Shown: positions 1 through 12,676, numbered from the stretch's first letter. The stretch is 64,000 nucleotides of DNA from Parapristionchus giblindavisi (GCA_943737045.1 CALSFV010000046.1:310001-374000); one strand, 5' to 3'. Numbers and translations are program-made. The notes: generated by a model not told the origin, from the letters alone.

Positions 1-129
1 TGCCTCATAAGAATCAATCGATAAAATCACCCCAATCGATAAATTGATCAACAACGAACTGAACATACTGAGCATAACCTGGAGCATACTCGACCACAAT
101 CGACTAACGACAAGCTACTGAATGACTGT

Positions 130-365
130 TTTGGGGCATGGTATCTTCATATCTCTTCCCTTCTCTCTTACTCTTCTTCTCTGCTTTCTCTTCATTTTAA
201 ACACTCTCTCACATAGTACTATACTTCTGCTCCCTTTTTCTGCATACTCTCTCATTCATAGCTTTCTGAAACATTATTTCTATATTCAAATCTCTCAAGC
301 TGTTTTGCAATATCTACAACGACCTTCTCAGTCTCTCTCCCTCTCTCTCTTTCTCTCTGCATTCT
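130..365 (+). repeat. Polypyrimidine tract, left arm
   Basis: A long TC-rich stretch ends in near-perfect CT repeats (ctctctccctctctctctttctctctgc around 330-360). The mirror purine tract lies at 16946-17181. An open frame of 102 codons crosses it but encodes Leu/Ser/Phe-rich low-complexity sequence with no domain signs. Confidence 0.8.
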
Positions 366-550
366 CCCCATATTGCATACAGCACGCCCCAGCCAATGTC
401 AAATTTAAATATATTAACAAGAACAAATAAAGACTACATAATATTCAAAGTGATAGAATCATGTAATAATCTCATTGATCAAATGATAACAGCTGTCCAA
501 TCTGTAACATTTGACAATCGGTAAACTAACCTCTGAGCAAGAGAGTAACA

Positions 551-740
551 TCACACATATCACCCATACAACCGATAGGCGTCTATTGAATGATTGTTTT
601 TATGCTAGAGCTTAATAATCTTCAATATCTTCAATGAAATCTCTTCTCTAAGGCTCTCTCACAGTAGAAGGTCCCCTCTTATCTTACTCTATAATCTCGA
701 TGATACTTTTCTGCTATCTCCTCATCGTTTTTACTTTCTA
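551..740 (-). repeat. Degenerate third copy of the edge unit
   Basis: The motif attgaatgattgttttta, followed by a pyrimidine-rich stretch (tctcttctctaaggctctctca and onward), parallels ctgaatgactgttttgggg plus the pyrimidine tract at 115-365. This is best read as an older, decayed copy of the same GA-block-plus-tail unit, in the same orientation as its neighbour. The mirror copy lies at 16571-16760. The similarity is patchy and could partly reflect shared base composition. Confidence 0.45.
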
Positions 741-2367
741 TACTCCATTTCCATATTCTCTATAACTCAATCACAGTAATAAGAAGAGATCTAAAAAGTG
801 GTTTATCCAGAAGAATGATTAGTTTATTGATACCACATATTCATCACATCAAGACAACACATACAATTTCTGTTCCTCTCTCACAATGATCACTCTTACA
901 TGATATCTCATCTTAATCAACATTACTTTGGTCACGTATTTTAAAAACGAATAAGGAATAATACGCTAACACTAGTACGGCAATTTGCATTTATGTCACA
1001 ATTTCTCATTCTATTCAATTCTCCTCAATCACTTTTTGATTATTCCTAATAATTAATAATAGAAGAGACATGACAACCAAATCATATGACCATAGTTTCA
1101 CTATATTTGAATTTCCTCATAAAAGAACAATCATCGATCATATAGTAATGTCCAGATCTAATCTTCAAGAGATTGACGAACGCTCAAGTTATTTTGCAAG
1201 TATGATTTTACTAAATGAATTACTGTCACATCATGTTTCCAGGCATATTAATATCCAAGTTATCACGTTAAGTTAGCTTTTATAAATATTCCGTTCTGAA
1301 TAAGTGCCTAGAGTGCCTTGTTTAGACGAGTATCTCTATTAGAAACATCATTATTGGGTATAAAGTCCATAAACAAGGATGCTTGGAATTAGATGATCCA
1401 CTCTGTCAGACTGTTCACAGTGATCACATTCAACATTCAACTAAAATTTTAGAGTATTAGCACATTAGCAAAGAATTTTTATTGATTTTAACCATTTATG
1501 ATACGAACGATTAAAGTTTGAGTTGACATAATGGACTTGAGTTGTGTTAATAAAGTGAACAATATAATTACATTATATAATATAAGTGGAAAATATGTTC
1601 ATAAAAATAATTATTAAAATGAGATATTTACGATTGACACGCTATCCAATTACCTCAGGTTATCTCTTTAGTTCATCATTGCTTTCTTTCTAACCTTAGG
1701 CAGACATTATTGCCTGCAAGTTATTTCTAGCCTAGTCTAATGCAATACATATGATATAATGATACTAGTTGTGAGAATCATTCTTCTGAACTATCATGTT
1801 GTAAAATCTATCTCACATTGCTTAAAAGGGATCTCTTAAGCTCGGTTCAAAAGTTCTCACAAATAACATTGTAATGGTAGAAGAAATGAGAGTCACTGAA
1901 ATCTTCCGTCAATTGATTACACGAGTATTCATATTGAGGGACTTTACAAGTAGATAATATACTTGCAAATGAAGATGTGTAATAAAGTCAGGGAAACTTA
2001 GCTATGGGATTTTAACAACTGAAGAAGAATGATAGGGTTTTCTCGTGATATGCACGAGTTGATTATTATAGAATTAAAACTGTCCGAACAATACAAATTC
2101 CGCTCATTGCCTCGCAATAGTCTGGCCCTGCCCACTTAAGACTTATTTAGGACTCAATGATTTGATATCAACATTAAAATGTTTCAAAGAACATCAATTT
2201 TATTCATAATATACCAAACGAAACTATTCACGATAACAAATGAAGTGCAAGAAAGAACATAACGAAGATATTTTGATACGATTGACTTTCCCCCCACTCC
2301 AAAGCAAAAGAATAAATCAAACTATCCAACCATAAATCCCTGAACAATATTTGAATAGTGCTAAAAG
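741..2367. other. Left-arm interior, no gene seen
   Basis: AT-rich single-copy-looking sequence within the arm, especially AT-rich around 1560-1630. It has short frames of up to 68 codons and nothing else. I see no RNA gene, repeat family or coding signal. Confidence 0.6.
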
Positions 2368-2510
2368 AAGTCTGCTTACGCATTAACACCTGAGACACTC
2401 TTGTGGTGCAAGCCATTACTGTAAAATATAACTTAGAAAAGTCTGCTCGCGCACTAACTCCAGAAATACTCTTGTGGTACGAGCCGTTACTGTAATTTAT
2501 GTCTTAGAAA
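2368..2510. repeat. Imperfect 71-bp tandem duplication, left arm
   Basis: Two units begin with aagtctgct at 2368 and 2439, share actcttgtggt.c.agcc.ttactgta, and end in cttagaaa. They differ at roughly a quarter of positions, so the duplication is old. Because 71 is not a multiple of three, the units would be read in different frames, which argues against a coding repeat. Confidence 0.75.
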
Positions 2511-2877
2511 TTAAGTGGTAATCCGGATCTCGGTGCTGGCCTTTATTTTTACAATACATCATACGTCTGAAAGCACCAGCCTGCATAAATCGATTGTACT
2601 GATAAGTCTTTAGAGAGTAAAGAGCTTTTGATGTTTTCGGAAACTGCAAATGATTAATATATGGATTGTCACTGGCAGAAAAATTACTAGCTCTGTTCTT
2701 CTCTGCATGAATAACACTACTGAATAAACTATGAGTGAAACTATTAGGAAAACACCCCACAGATACTACAATGAATGACTTCATGTCATGAAATATGAAG
2801 AGATGCTCACAGCAGTTCCAAATTCCTTTTTTTAAAGCCCTATAAATGAAAGCTGTTATGGTCGATCTTGGAAACAC
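2497..2877 (-). other. 126-codon open frame, status uncertain (left arm)
   Basis: Exact mirror of 14434-14814. The frame is intact in both arms, but so is nearly every other base, so conservation between arms says nothing about coding. Confidence 0.2.
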
Positions 2878-3736
2878 ACGTCATCTCGTTACTAATATAA
2901 TATTTATGGATATTTCAATACAATCTTGTAAAGTATACTGCAGACAACTCTACAAAACTAATAAACATATCATTTGGAGCTCAAATATTACTACATTGCG
3001 GTATAAATGAAGATTCTTATGAAATAAGAGTGAAAATATTATGCTCATTTGAAAAAGAACTGAACTGTCAATTTGTATTGTACATGGCTAAGACAAACAC
3101 TAGTATTATCTTTAAAGTGAATGTTTCAGGTCAATGATAGAAACAAAGTCAATTCAACAATGTACCAATCAAGAAAGCAAGCGCTATCAACGTTTAAAAA
3201 GTGCAATTGGTCTGTACACATTTATTCATCGCAACTATCGAAGCTGATCGACTAGACATTACAATAGACGATTCATATTACAATATTTAGATATTTAGAT
3301 ATAGAACAATGTCGTTTTCATTCGGAAGATAACAATACCCTTCGGTCATTCCACTTAATGAAATTACATTCGATCTAAAGAAAAGTCTTTAACTAGAAAT
3401 TGACGATCTCGCCGTACCCATTCTGTTGCTTTATAATATGAGCTGTTGAATGGTGGTTCATACACTTTGAAAAAACGTAAATTCGCTCGTTTCAAGCACT
3501 ATCTAAGGTGGTCTGTCTTCTTCTCACTACACAATTTCCTTGAAGTAACATTGCTCGAGTGGTTACCCACACTCAGAGAATTATATTTTTCATAGTCGCC
3601 ACCAACCTCCACTCTGGCGTGTAGATTGTGAGGTATGAATACAAACTAGTTATTATGGAGTGGATGATAATACATAAACATTTTGGTGAATGCTATGAAA
3701 GAGAAATGATTGATCAAAATCACATGACTCGCAGCG
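2511..3736. other. Left-arm interior, no supported gene
   Basis: Apart from the uncertain 126-codon frame at 2497-2877, I see only AT-rich sequence. It includes a short tandem of atatttag near 3280-3300 and the empty target site of the right-arm insertion near 3395. Confidence 0.6.
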
Positions 3737-3790
3737 TACAATGAAATACGGATAAACATGACCTACAATGAAATACGGATAAACATGACC
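3737..3790. repeat. Perfect 27-bp tandem duplication, left arm
   Basis: Two identical 27-bp units, each starting tacaatgaaatacgg and ending aaacatgacc, lie at 3737-3763 and 3764-3790. Being identical, this is recent, or kept homogenised together with the arms. Confidence 0.93.
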
Positions 3791-4112
3791 TATAAGCTAT
3801 GCTGTGAAATGCCAATATAGTAGTAGAGGTGTGCAGGTGTCTTGATCCTGTGTGTAATGGGGTTATGTGCCTGTACACCTGATATTCAGGAAAATACCAT
3901 TATTACTAAAGCCTCGAATATATGTAAATTGCATGGCGCTTAACTGTACAACGTAAAGAGATATTCCACCCACTGTCATTCAAGAATACCGCATGCCGCA
4001 ATGTTGCATTGCATTGTGAGTACTTACCTTTGAGAGTTCAAAATGAAATGTACTTCTTAATACCTAACTTTAATAATAAATTTATTTATTGTACGGTTTC
4101 AGGCTGATCTTG
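3791..4112. other. Left-arm interior, weak hairpin only
   Basis: An imperfect inverted repeat (aggtgtgcagg at 3827-3837, cctgtacacct at 3870-3880) encloses 32 bases. I see nothing else here. Confidence 0.5.
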
Positions 4113-4419
4113 GGTTGTGTATGACCGTTTCTCATTGTCAGTGCGCTGTTGGGTGTATAGGGAGATGGGGAAGAGTCGCAGGGAAGCCTTCAAAGGAAAT
4201 AATAATATACTTGGAATAATAGTTGAAAACAGGATTCTAAGTTCACCTGGTATAAAATGGGTATCTGTTGAACCTGTACAGATCATTCAGAGTGTCAAAC
4301 TTACAATTCAGGTCTTCGACAGTAATAAAAAGGGCACAAATGCAGATGTTATGACTTTATTACCAAAGATTAGACTATTTTGGAAATGTTTAGGTCGTTC
4401 AATAGGTTGTGTATGACCG
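4113..4419. repeat. 277-bp segment between 15-bp direct repeats, left arm
   Basis: The 15-mer ggttgtgtatgaccg occurs at 4113-4127 and 4405-4419. The 277 bp between them could be an old retroposed insertion with a 15-bp target duplication, although no A-tail or RNA polymerase III promoter boxes are obvious. A frame open from 4117 to 4416 spans it (99 codons from a GTG start) and ends inside the second repeat. I recognise no domain in it. The same structure is mirrored in the right arm at 12048-12354, so it predates the last homogenisation of the arms. Confidence 0.5.
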
Positions 4420-7188
4420 CTGAAATTGCGTAACTTAGCGCATGAGGCAATGGACAAAGGTCGTAAAGAAAGGGTTCAATAAAAATGATAGCTGAAAAAA
4501 AGGCCGGTTATGAAATAGAGGTGTATTGAATATGGTTAGATCACAATACAGCAGGTCAGGGGATGGACTATTTATACTTCTTTATTCAGTTCGTGAAAGC
4601 TAACAATATTGTATTTCGACAGGAATACATAAATGCACAAATCCAAATGCTTATGTTCATTTGGAATGAACGAGTGAGTAAATACAGTGTAATTCGTTAG
4701 ACTATCTAAAGGGGAATGACATACATTTTCAAATGCTTTCACATTAAATCAGCTAGAAATTAGACTTTCTAATATCCTATCCATTGCTTCATATGCTAAT
4801 ACTGGTCGCTCAATCATTCGATGTACTGTCAAAAAAGATATTTCCGTGAAAATCAACAATCATTGTTTTGAGGCCCTGGGTAAAGATGTCTACTAGTTGA
4901 TTAATGCAGGCTTCAGAGCTTCCTCTCTATTAATTATTCTCTGTTAAAGGAGTATAATGCATATATTACATGAAAATTGTCGTGAAGTACAATGGAAAAT
5001 CAAGAGAGTCGAGTATGCAAATCGGAAATTCACTCTCTACATGCCTGAAAAGTTTTCAATGCGCATAGCAAGCTTCAAGCATATCATGAATCAATATCTA
5101 ATATGTCTTTCGATTCTTGTGATGAACCTCTCTCATTCTATCCGAAGAGTCTTTTTACAAAAACACTCGAGGATCTCCATCTTTTAGAGCATCTTTATTT
5201 TCCTTTTCTTTTTATTTATCTTTTATCTTTTATCTACATCTTTTTCTTTAATATACTTAATTGTAAGGAGGGAATATTTCCTTCCCAACGAATTATTTCC
5301 AATTAAGGACGAAAATTTTTGGGAGTGCATGGAATTATGAAATGACATATTTAATTATACGTTGAAATATAGAATCATATGACTTTAAAGCGATCATCAT
5401 GTAACTGTTGAATTATATATGGTGTAGAGTATCACGGATGAATTAACAGATTTTATGTAGATTGCATAGAACAATAATTAGAATAGAATTACTGAAACAA
5501 GGGGGGGGGATGTTCCATTTGTTGTTCTTACCTAACATTGTAAAAATATTGACGACATATTGATCATATGTATATTTATCGGTATGTTCAGCATGAACAT
5601 GTGTGTAAATAAATAAATCACAGCAAATTCTCGACATGGATTGATCATAGTAACAAGAGTACACATAAAAGTAACCATATTCTAATGGTAGAAATACTTG
5701 ATGATTTTGCATTCGTATTCTCAATAAAAGGAGCCAAAACAGAGAATCTATTTTAAATTACATGATGTAAAGTATTAGTAGAGTACATTTACATGCTATA
5801 TACTGTACTACACATTTACTAATGGTGTGATCTTTAATAGTATGATGCCATTGACATACTATTCAATTGAGCAAAGCCTATCGAATAGATGTACTTCCTA
5901 TAGAAGGGTTAGAGCATCTCAATGACACCCGACTCAATCATCATTATTTCATCGAAATTATAGTAAGCGATGGTCCATACATAACATACTCAGAATCACT
6001 ATTGATATTAATCGTGACTGTTTTGTGGCTAGGAATAGAGCTTTCCGGACACACACATAGCTAGTTCATGATTCAGGCATAAGACTATACCCACTTTATT
6101 TATCGGTTGCACATGTGACTTCTACACAAGCGACACGTTCACATAACTTTCCACAGATTTTGCCTGAGTATGGATAGATCTGATGGTTAAATTTGTCCTT
6201 GGTGAGCTAATACATGTGACTACAACAAAGAATCGTTCAACAAAATATAAATATCATTCAATATGCTGATACTTCATCCACAATTTAAGACCTTTCAATA
6301 CGATTTTAGCGGTTCTATCTAATAGCAATAAGAAGATTCACAAATACGACATTTTTTTTGGATCAACAAGTCGATATGCACATCGTCACGATGTTATAGC
6401 AGCGCTGAGACTAATTCTTCGAATGAAGCCCACACACCCTGCTCATTATTGTATTAGCCAAGATATTGGTGACCTGCGCGTAAATTACGTCAAAAGTAGA
6501 ATAGTACATAAAATATTCACGATTTATAGAGTATAAAGGATTGGACATAAGTAGATTGCGTGTGCTGTGCAATTTTAAATTAATTTCATATGCCATCTTA
6601 TGTTCCATGTTTGAGAATATCTAATATATAATTAACGACACTATTTGCGTCATTGAAGAGTGAAATGGAATTATTCTCTGTAATGCTCCAATTTTATCAT
6701 ATGTTCAGTGTTACCATTACATCTACATGTTGTCTATGACGTTTATTCCAAATGACCAAATGAGTACCCAACTAAGACACATGGATACATTTACAAGTCT
6801 TTCATTTGTTCATAAATATCACATTTTATCAGGGATGGCTACAAATTTGGCTACGAAAGGGATGCCACCTTTTTTCAAGGTACACATGACAATAGCTAGA
6901 TCTCACATGGTTAACCCTCTATCATCACACCATAGTCCACGGTATGATTTACCTCACTGCCGAATGTGATTATGGTTTATTTTCGTCTCGATAAATGCAC
7001 TCTTAGCTCAAATAGATGGATTTGTTCCACCTTTTTCTTCCAAACCTATTTACACTAATACTCGTCGCATGTTCCGTAATCGTACTGCAGGAGGGATTCT
7101 TCTCTGCATTACAAGCCTACAGAACACCAGAATTCCATGGACTTCATAATATTTAGAGGTGCCCCCTCTCATTTGAGAAGGACAACTA
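4420..7188. other. Left-arm interior, no gene seen
   Basis: AT-rich sequence with a pure pyrimidine/T-rich patch near 5195-5245 and a run of nine G near 5502-5510, which is seven C in the other arm. Frames of 65-93 codons occur on both strands. They overlap each other, lack recognisable domains, and one is broken in the other arm by the G-run difference. Confidence 0.6.
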
Positions 7189-7553
7189 CTCCGGTATTTT
7201 TTGTCCATGGGGTACGCCGTGGGCAGTGGCATGGCGTGGCATGACGTGGCATTGTGTGGGACTACTCGGCGTACACCATGTGATATACAATATAGGGCGT
7301 ACACCATGGTGTGGAATAATCGCTGTGCCCCACGGAATTTGAGGTCCACCCCCTAAATCTCGTAGGGTACGCCCTAGTCCCGCACCATGGTGCTGCCCAC
7401 GGCTCACCCCACCACAGTACTCTGGTCCAAGCCATTTTTCTTCCAAAGCAAGACAAAGGATTGACCATTGTATTCGAGAGAGTTTGTATATTGAGCGGTC
7501 GTTCTTGCTTTGAAAGTCATGAGAACGCTGTGCCACGGACAAAAATACCGGAG
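7189..7553. mobile_element. GC-rich inverted-terminal-repeat element (MITE-like), left arm
   Basis: The ends are inverted repeats: ctccggtattttttgtcc at 7189-7206, extending through atgg to 7210, against ccacggacaaaaataccgga at 7533-7552, ending in g at 7553. Inside, sub-terminal blocks are also inverted. The run ggtacgccgtgggcagtgg near 7211-7229 has relatives on the other strand around 7362-7410 (gccctagtcccgcaccatgg, gctgcccacgg). The 365-bp interior is much more GC-rich than its surroundings and encodes nothing recognisable, as expected of a non-autonomous transposon. I see no convincing target-site duplication (flanks acta and ataa), and I cannot assign a superfamily. Confidence 0.65.
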
Positions 7554-7575
7554 ATAAAGAATCCTCTGTTTTAGC

Positions 7576-9104
7576 CAATTATTTATAGGGAGGAAATCGC
7601 TATTTATTATTCTTCTGTCTCAGAGTGATTTTTTTTTCGAATCAAAAATGGTTCAACTCGAAATCGTTCAATGAAGTACACGAAACCCATGAAAAGGGTT
7701 TTAGAGTCCATTAGGATTTCTTAACAGTTGAAAGTACACCTCCAGACATTGAAAATTCTTCGATAGAACTGATCCTTTTCTATTGATGGAAAGGGAGTGA
7801 GTGCTAGGGCGACAGTAATCGAACCGACCACAGACAGAATATGCATACGACGACTATATGACGAGGGTAAAACTTGATTTTTTATTGTTATTGTTGTCAT
7901 CATTATGTGAAAAATCTCTATTTTTTTCTCGTCATATAAGTGATGTATTCATGAACCCTCCAATAGAATTAATTTTCAAATACTCAAGTTCATACTCTCA
8001 TGGTCAACTTTCTCAAATATGAGACAATCGGTGGCTAAGTAAGGCCGATTGTGAAAAATTGAGTGTCTAACACATGCGACAATTAGAGTAGCTGAGATTT
8101 TGGGCAAGGATATAGAGCAGTGAGACAATTTATGTGCCATGTTCTAGCAGATTCTTATTGAAACGAAGTAGTACACTTATAGATCCTTTGCCTTTGATAT
8201 TCTTGATCTATCGTGAGTGTGGGAGTATTTTACAGAAGTACCCACTAACTTTCATACACAATGAAAATTAGTATATTCGAATTACTCACTTGTACGATCA
8301 CTTCAGTTCATATTGGTAATTGGAAGAGTACATGTGAGTAACCGAAACAATCCACAATTCGCATACTAGCACTGCGCTACCTGGATATGATTTCACACAG
8401 AATATAACTCATTGTCTTTACCAGAGGGAAATGTGCAACTCCTGCCTTATTCGATTTTCTCAACTTGGCACGCACAAATTATCTCAGAACGTCTTTAAGT
8501 CAGCAACTGTCTCACATGTGAGACACTCCGCTATGGTTCTTTCCGGAACAATTCAGTGAGATAATCACTATCTAAGTTGTTATGCCACGAGTGATATATT
8601 AACCCCTGACATAATGTTTTATTACATTGTTTATTCTCGTTGTCTGTTCTACATTCGTTGAATCAAAATCAACATCTCTTAAGATCCTCCTAGTACGCTA
8701 GGTACCGAAAAAGTCTGTTGTGACAAAATTGCGGCTTCTCTGTTATTCAAAGTGTTGTGAAAGGTAAAAGGTGTATAACGTTATTCAAGCTCTCGAACTC
8801 TGCGAGAGATCACTACTAGGCCAGTGATAATTCAATTCCGTCCTGAAGGCCTAATCTCTTCTTCGGACCTACTTTAGTAATGTAGAAGTTTAGTAGTACC
8901 TGGCTCAAATTCAAAAGGATGACGCCGATAGCTAAGTATGAGACGACAGAAGGATAACTATAGAAAGAAAACCAACTCTTGTTGACACTCCAGATAGATG
9001 ATTTTTTTCCTAGCTAATCTAATGCTTTTGCGACCATATACTTGAGGAGGTTTTAGTTTAATATAGAAGTAGGATTAATGTTTACACTTGTCGTATCTGT
9101 TTGC
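7576..9104. other. Unique spacer between palindrome arms
   Basis: About 1.5 kb with no counterpart elsewhere in the window that I could see and no credible gene. It holds a perfect 18-bp palindrome at 8508-8525 (tgtctcacatgtgagaca). It also holds a hairpin with an 8-bp stem (acaatcgg at 8024-8031 and ccgattgt at 8044-8051) and a 6-bp-stem hairpin near 8790-8808. A spacer of this size is typical of stable large palindromes in cells, because perfect spacerless ones are readily lost. That comparison is general knowledge, not something visible here. Confidence 0.8.
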
Positions 9105-9120
9105 GAAAACAGAGGATTCT

Positions 9121-9285
9121 ATAGTCCTGTGGGACACAGCGATTATTCCACACCACGCCCTATATTGTAGATCACATGGTGTACGCCGTCCAGAGGCCAA
9201 GTCCCGTTTGGGTGCGCCCTAGTCCCACACAATGCCACGCCACGCCACTGCCCACGGCGTACCCCATGGACAAAAAAAACCGGAG
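9121..9285 (-). mobile_element. Rearranged or deleted copy of the GC-rich element, right arm
   Basis: This is the counterpart of 7189-7553 in the other arm. One terminus is kept (ccatggac, A-run, ccggag at 9265-9285). The interior is scrambled relative to the left arm: it lacks a 10-bp tandem unit (atgacgtggc) and carries about 26 bp of extra sequence around 9195-9220. The other terminus is replaced by a short stretch (cctgtgggacacagcg) leading straight to the shared flank aaaacagaggattct at 9107-9121. This looks like a deletion derivative, or a separate insertion at the same place. Confidence 0.55.
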
Positions 9286-12047
9286 TAGTTGTCCTTCTCA
9301 AATGAGAGGGGGCACCTCTAAATATTATGAAGTCCATGGAATTCTGGTGTTCTGTAGGCTTGTAATGCAGAGAAGAATCCCTCCTGCAGTACGATTACGG
9401 AACATGCGACGAGTATTAGTGTAAATAGGTTTGGAAGAAAAAGGTGGAACAAATCCATCTATTTGAGCTAAGAGTGCATTTATCGAGAATAAACCATAAT
9501 CACATTCGGCAGTGAGGTAAATCATACCGTGGACTATGGTGTGATGATAGAGGGTTAACCATGTGAGATCTAGCTATTGTCATGTGTACCTTGAAAAAAG
9601 GTGGCATCCCTTTCGTAGCCAAATTTGTAGCCATCCCTGATAAAATGTGATATTTATGAACAAATGAAAGACTTGTAAATGTATCCATGTGTCTTAGTTG
9701 GGTACTCATTTGGTCATTTGGAATAAACGTCATAGACAACATGTAGATGTAATGGTAACACTGAACATATGATAAAATTGGAGCATTACAGAGAATAATT
9801 CCATTTCACTCTTCAATGACGCAAATAGTGTCGTTAATTATATATTAGATATTCTCAAACATGGAACATAAGATGGCATATGAAATTAATTTAAAATTGC
9901 ACAGCACACGCAATCTACTTATGTCCAATCCTTTATACTCTATAAATCGTGAATATTTTATGTACTATTCTACTTTTGACGTAATTTACGCGCAGGTCAC
10001 CAATATCTTGGCTAATACAATAATGAGCAGGGTGTGTGGGCTTCATTCGAAGAATTAGTCTCAGCGCTGCTATAACATCGTGACGATGTGCATATCGACT
10101 TGTTGATCCAAAAAAAATGTCGTATTTGTGAATCTTCTTATTGCTATTAGATAGAACCGCTAAAATCGTATTGAAAGGTCTTAAATTGTGGATGAAGTAT
10201 CAGCATATTGAATGATATTTATATTTTGTTGAACGATTCTTTGTTGTAGTCACATGTATTAGCTCACCAAGGACAAATTTAACCATCAGATCTATCCATA
10301 CTCAGGCAAAATCTGTGGAAAGTTATGTGAACGTGTCGCTTGTGTAGAAGTCACATGTGCAACCGATAAATAAAGTGGGTATAGTCTTATGCCTGAATCA
10401 TGAACTAGCTATGTGTGTGTCCGGAAAGCTCTATTCCTAGCCACAAAACAGTCACGATTAATATCAATAGTGATTCTGAGTATGTTATGTATGGACCATC
10501 GCTTACTATAATTTCGATGAAATAATGATGATTGAGTCGGGTGTCATTGAGATGCTCTAACCCTTCTATAGGAAGTACATCTATTCGATAGGCTTTGCTC
10601 AATTGAATAGTATGTCAATGGCATCATACTATTAAAGATCACACCATTAGTAAATGTGTAGTACAGTATATAGCATGTAAATGTACTCTACTAATACTTT
10701 ACATCATGTAATTTAAAATAGATTCTCTGTTTTGGCTCCTTTTATTGAGAATACGAATGCAAAATCATCAAGTATTTCTACCATTAGAATATGGTTACTT
10801 TTATGTGTACTCTTGTTACTATGATCAATCCATGTCGAGAATTTGCTGTGATTTATTTATTTACACACATGTTCATGCTGAACATACCGATAAATATACA
10901 TATGATCAATATGTCGTCAATATTTTTACAATGTTAGGTAAGAACAACAAATGGAACATCCCCCCCTTGTTTCAGTAATTCTATTCTAATTATTGTTCTA
11001 TGCAATCTACATAAAATCTGTTAATTCATCCGTGATACTCTACACCATATATAATTCAACAGTTACATGATGATCGCTTTAAAGTCATATGATTCTATAT
11101 TTCAACGTATAATTAAATATGTCATTTCATAATTCCATGCACTCCCAAAAATTTTCGTCCTTAATTGGAAATAATTCGTTGGGAAGGAAATATTCCCTCC
11201 TTACAATTAAGTATATTAAAGAAAAAGATGTAGATAAAAGATAAAAGATAAATAAAAAGAAAAGGAAAATAAAGATGCTCTAAAAGATGGAGATCCTCGA
11301 GTGTTTTTGTAAAAAGACTCTTCGGATAGAATGAGAGAGGTTCATCACAAGAATCGAAAGACATATTAGATATTGATTCATGATATGCTTGAAGCTTGCT
11401 ATGCGCATTGAAAACTTTTCAGGCATGTAGAGAGTGAATTTCCGATTTGCATACTCGACTCTCTTGATTTTCCATTGTACTTCACGACAATTTTCATGTA
11501 ATATATGCATTATACTCCTTTAACAGAGAATAATTAATAGAGAGGAAGCTCTGAAGCCTGCATTAATCAACTAGTAGACATCTTTACCCAGGGCCTCAAA
11601 ACAATGATTGTTGATTTTCACGGAAATATCTTTTTTGACAGTACATCGAATGATTGAGCGACCAGTATTAGCATATGAAGCAATGGATAGGATATTAGAA
11701 AGTCTAATTTCTAGCTGATTTAATGTGAAAGCATTTGAAAATGTATGTCATTCCCCTTTAGATAGTCTAACGAATTACACTGTATTTACTCACTCGTTCA
11801 TTCCAAATGAACATAAGCATTTGGATTTGTGCATTTATGTATTCCTGTCGAAATACAATATTGTTAGCTTTCACGAACTGAATAAAGAAGTATAAATAGT
11901 CCATCCCCTGACCTGCTGTATTGTGATCTAACCATATTCAATACACCTCTATTTCATAACCGGCCTTTTTTTCAGCTATCATTTTTATTGAACCCTTTCT
12001 TTACGACCTTTGTCCATTGCCTCATGCGCTAAGTTACGCAATTTCAG
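9286..12047. other. Right-arm interior, no gene seen
   Basis: Mirror of 4420-7188. The run of seven C near 10959-10965 shortens a frame that is 93 codons in the left arm to 77 codons here, as expected of non-coding DNA. Confidence 0.6.
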
Positions 12048-12354
12048 CGGTCATACACAACCTATTGAACGACCTAAACATTTCCAAAATAGTCTAATCT
12101 TTGGTAATAAAGTCATAACATCTGCATTTGTGCCCTTTTTATTACTGTCGAAGACCTGAATTGTAAGTTTGACACTCTGAATGATCTGTACAGGTTCAAC
12201 AGATACCCATTTTATACCAGGTGAACTTAGAATCATGTTTTCAACTATTATTCCAAGTATATTATTATTTCCTTTGAAGGCTTCCCTGCGACTCTTCCCC
12301 ATCTCCCTATACACCCAACAGCGCACTGACAATGAGAAACGGTCATACACAACC
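12048..12354. repeat. 277-bp segment between 15-bp direct repeats, right arm
   Basis: Mirror copy of 4113-4419, with cggtcatacacaacc at both ends. One substitution separates the arms (4232 versus 12235), changing an Arg codon to Met in the open frame that crosses the segment. I see no sign of selection for coding. Confidence 0.5.
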
Positions 12355-12676
12355 CAAGATCAGCCTGAAACCGTACAATAAATAAATTTATTATTAAAGT
12401 TAGGTATTAAGAAGTACATTTCATTTTGAACTCTCAAAGGTAAGTACTCACAATGCAATGCAACATTGCGGCATGCGGTATTCTTGAATGACAGTGGGTG
12501 GAATATCTCTTTACGTTGTACAGTTAAGCGCCATGCAATTTACATATATTCGAGGCTTTAGTAATAATGGTATTTTCCTGAATATCAGGTGTACAGGCAC
12601 ATAACCCCATTACACACAGGATCAAGACACCTGCACACCTCTACTACTATATTGGCATTTCACAGCATAGCTTATA

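Larger units (their letters stand above)
1..7575 (+). repeat. Left arm of giant palindrome
   Basis: This arm is the reverse complement of the right arm (9105-17310). The first base pairs with 17310, and the pairing sum stays at 17311 out to about base 3390. Inside the right-arm insertion it becomes 16467, then 16469 after the G9/C7 run near 5510, then 16474 after a 5-bp indel near 6983-6993. Reading the arms by eye I found four substitutions (158, 918, 1028 and 4232) plus these indels, so identity is very high to about 7200. Beyond that the match is patchy and ends near 7575. The arm starts at the window edge, so its true outer end is unknown. No gene is recognised in it. Confidence 0.97.

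Noticed and set aside
122..430. 102-codon frame in the polypyrimidine tract (mirrored at 16881-17189)
   Set aside because: Leu/Ser/Phe-rich translation of TC repeats. A stop-free run is expected from this composition.
7050..7578. Frames of 68-130 codons in the GC-rich element
   Set aside because: Three overlapping frames on one strand, GC-rich with few stops, interrupted differently in the other arm. Better explained as a non-coding inverted-repeat element.
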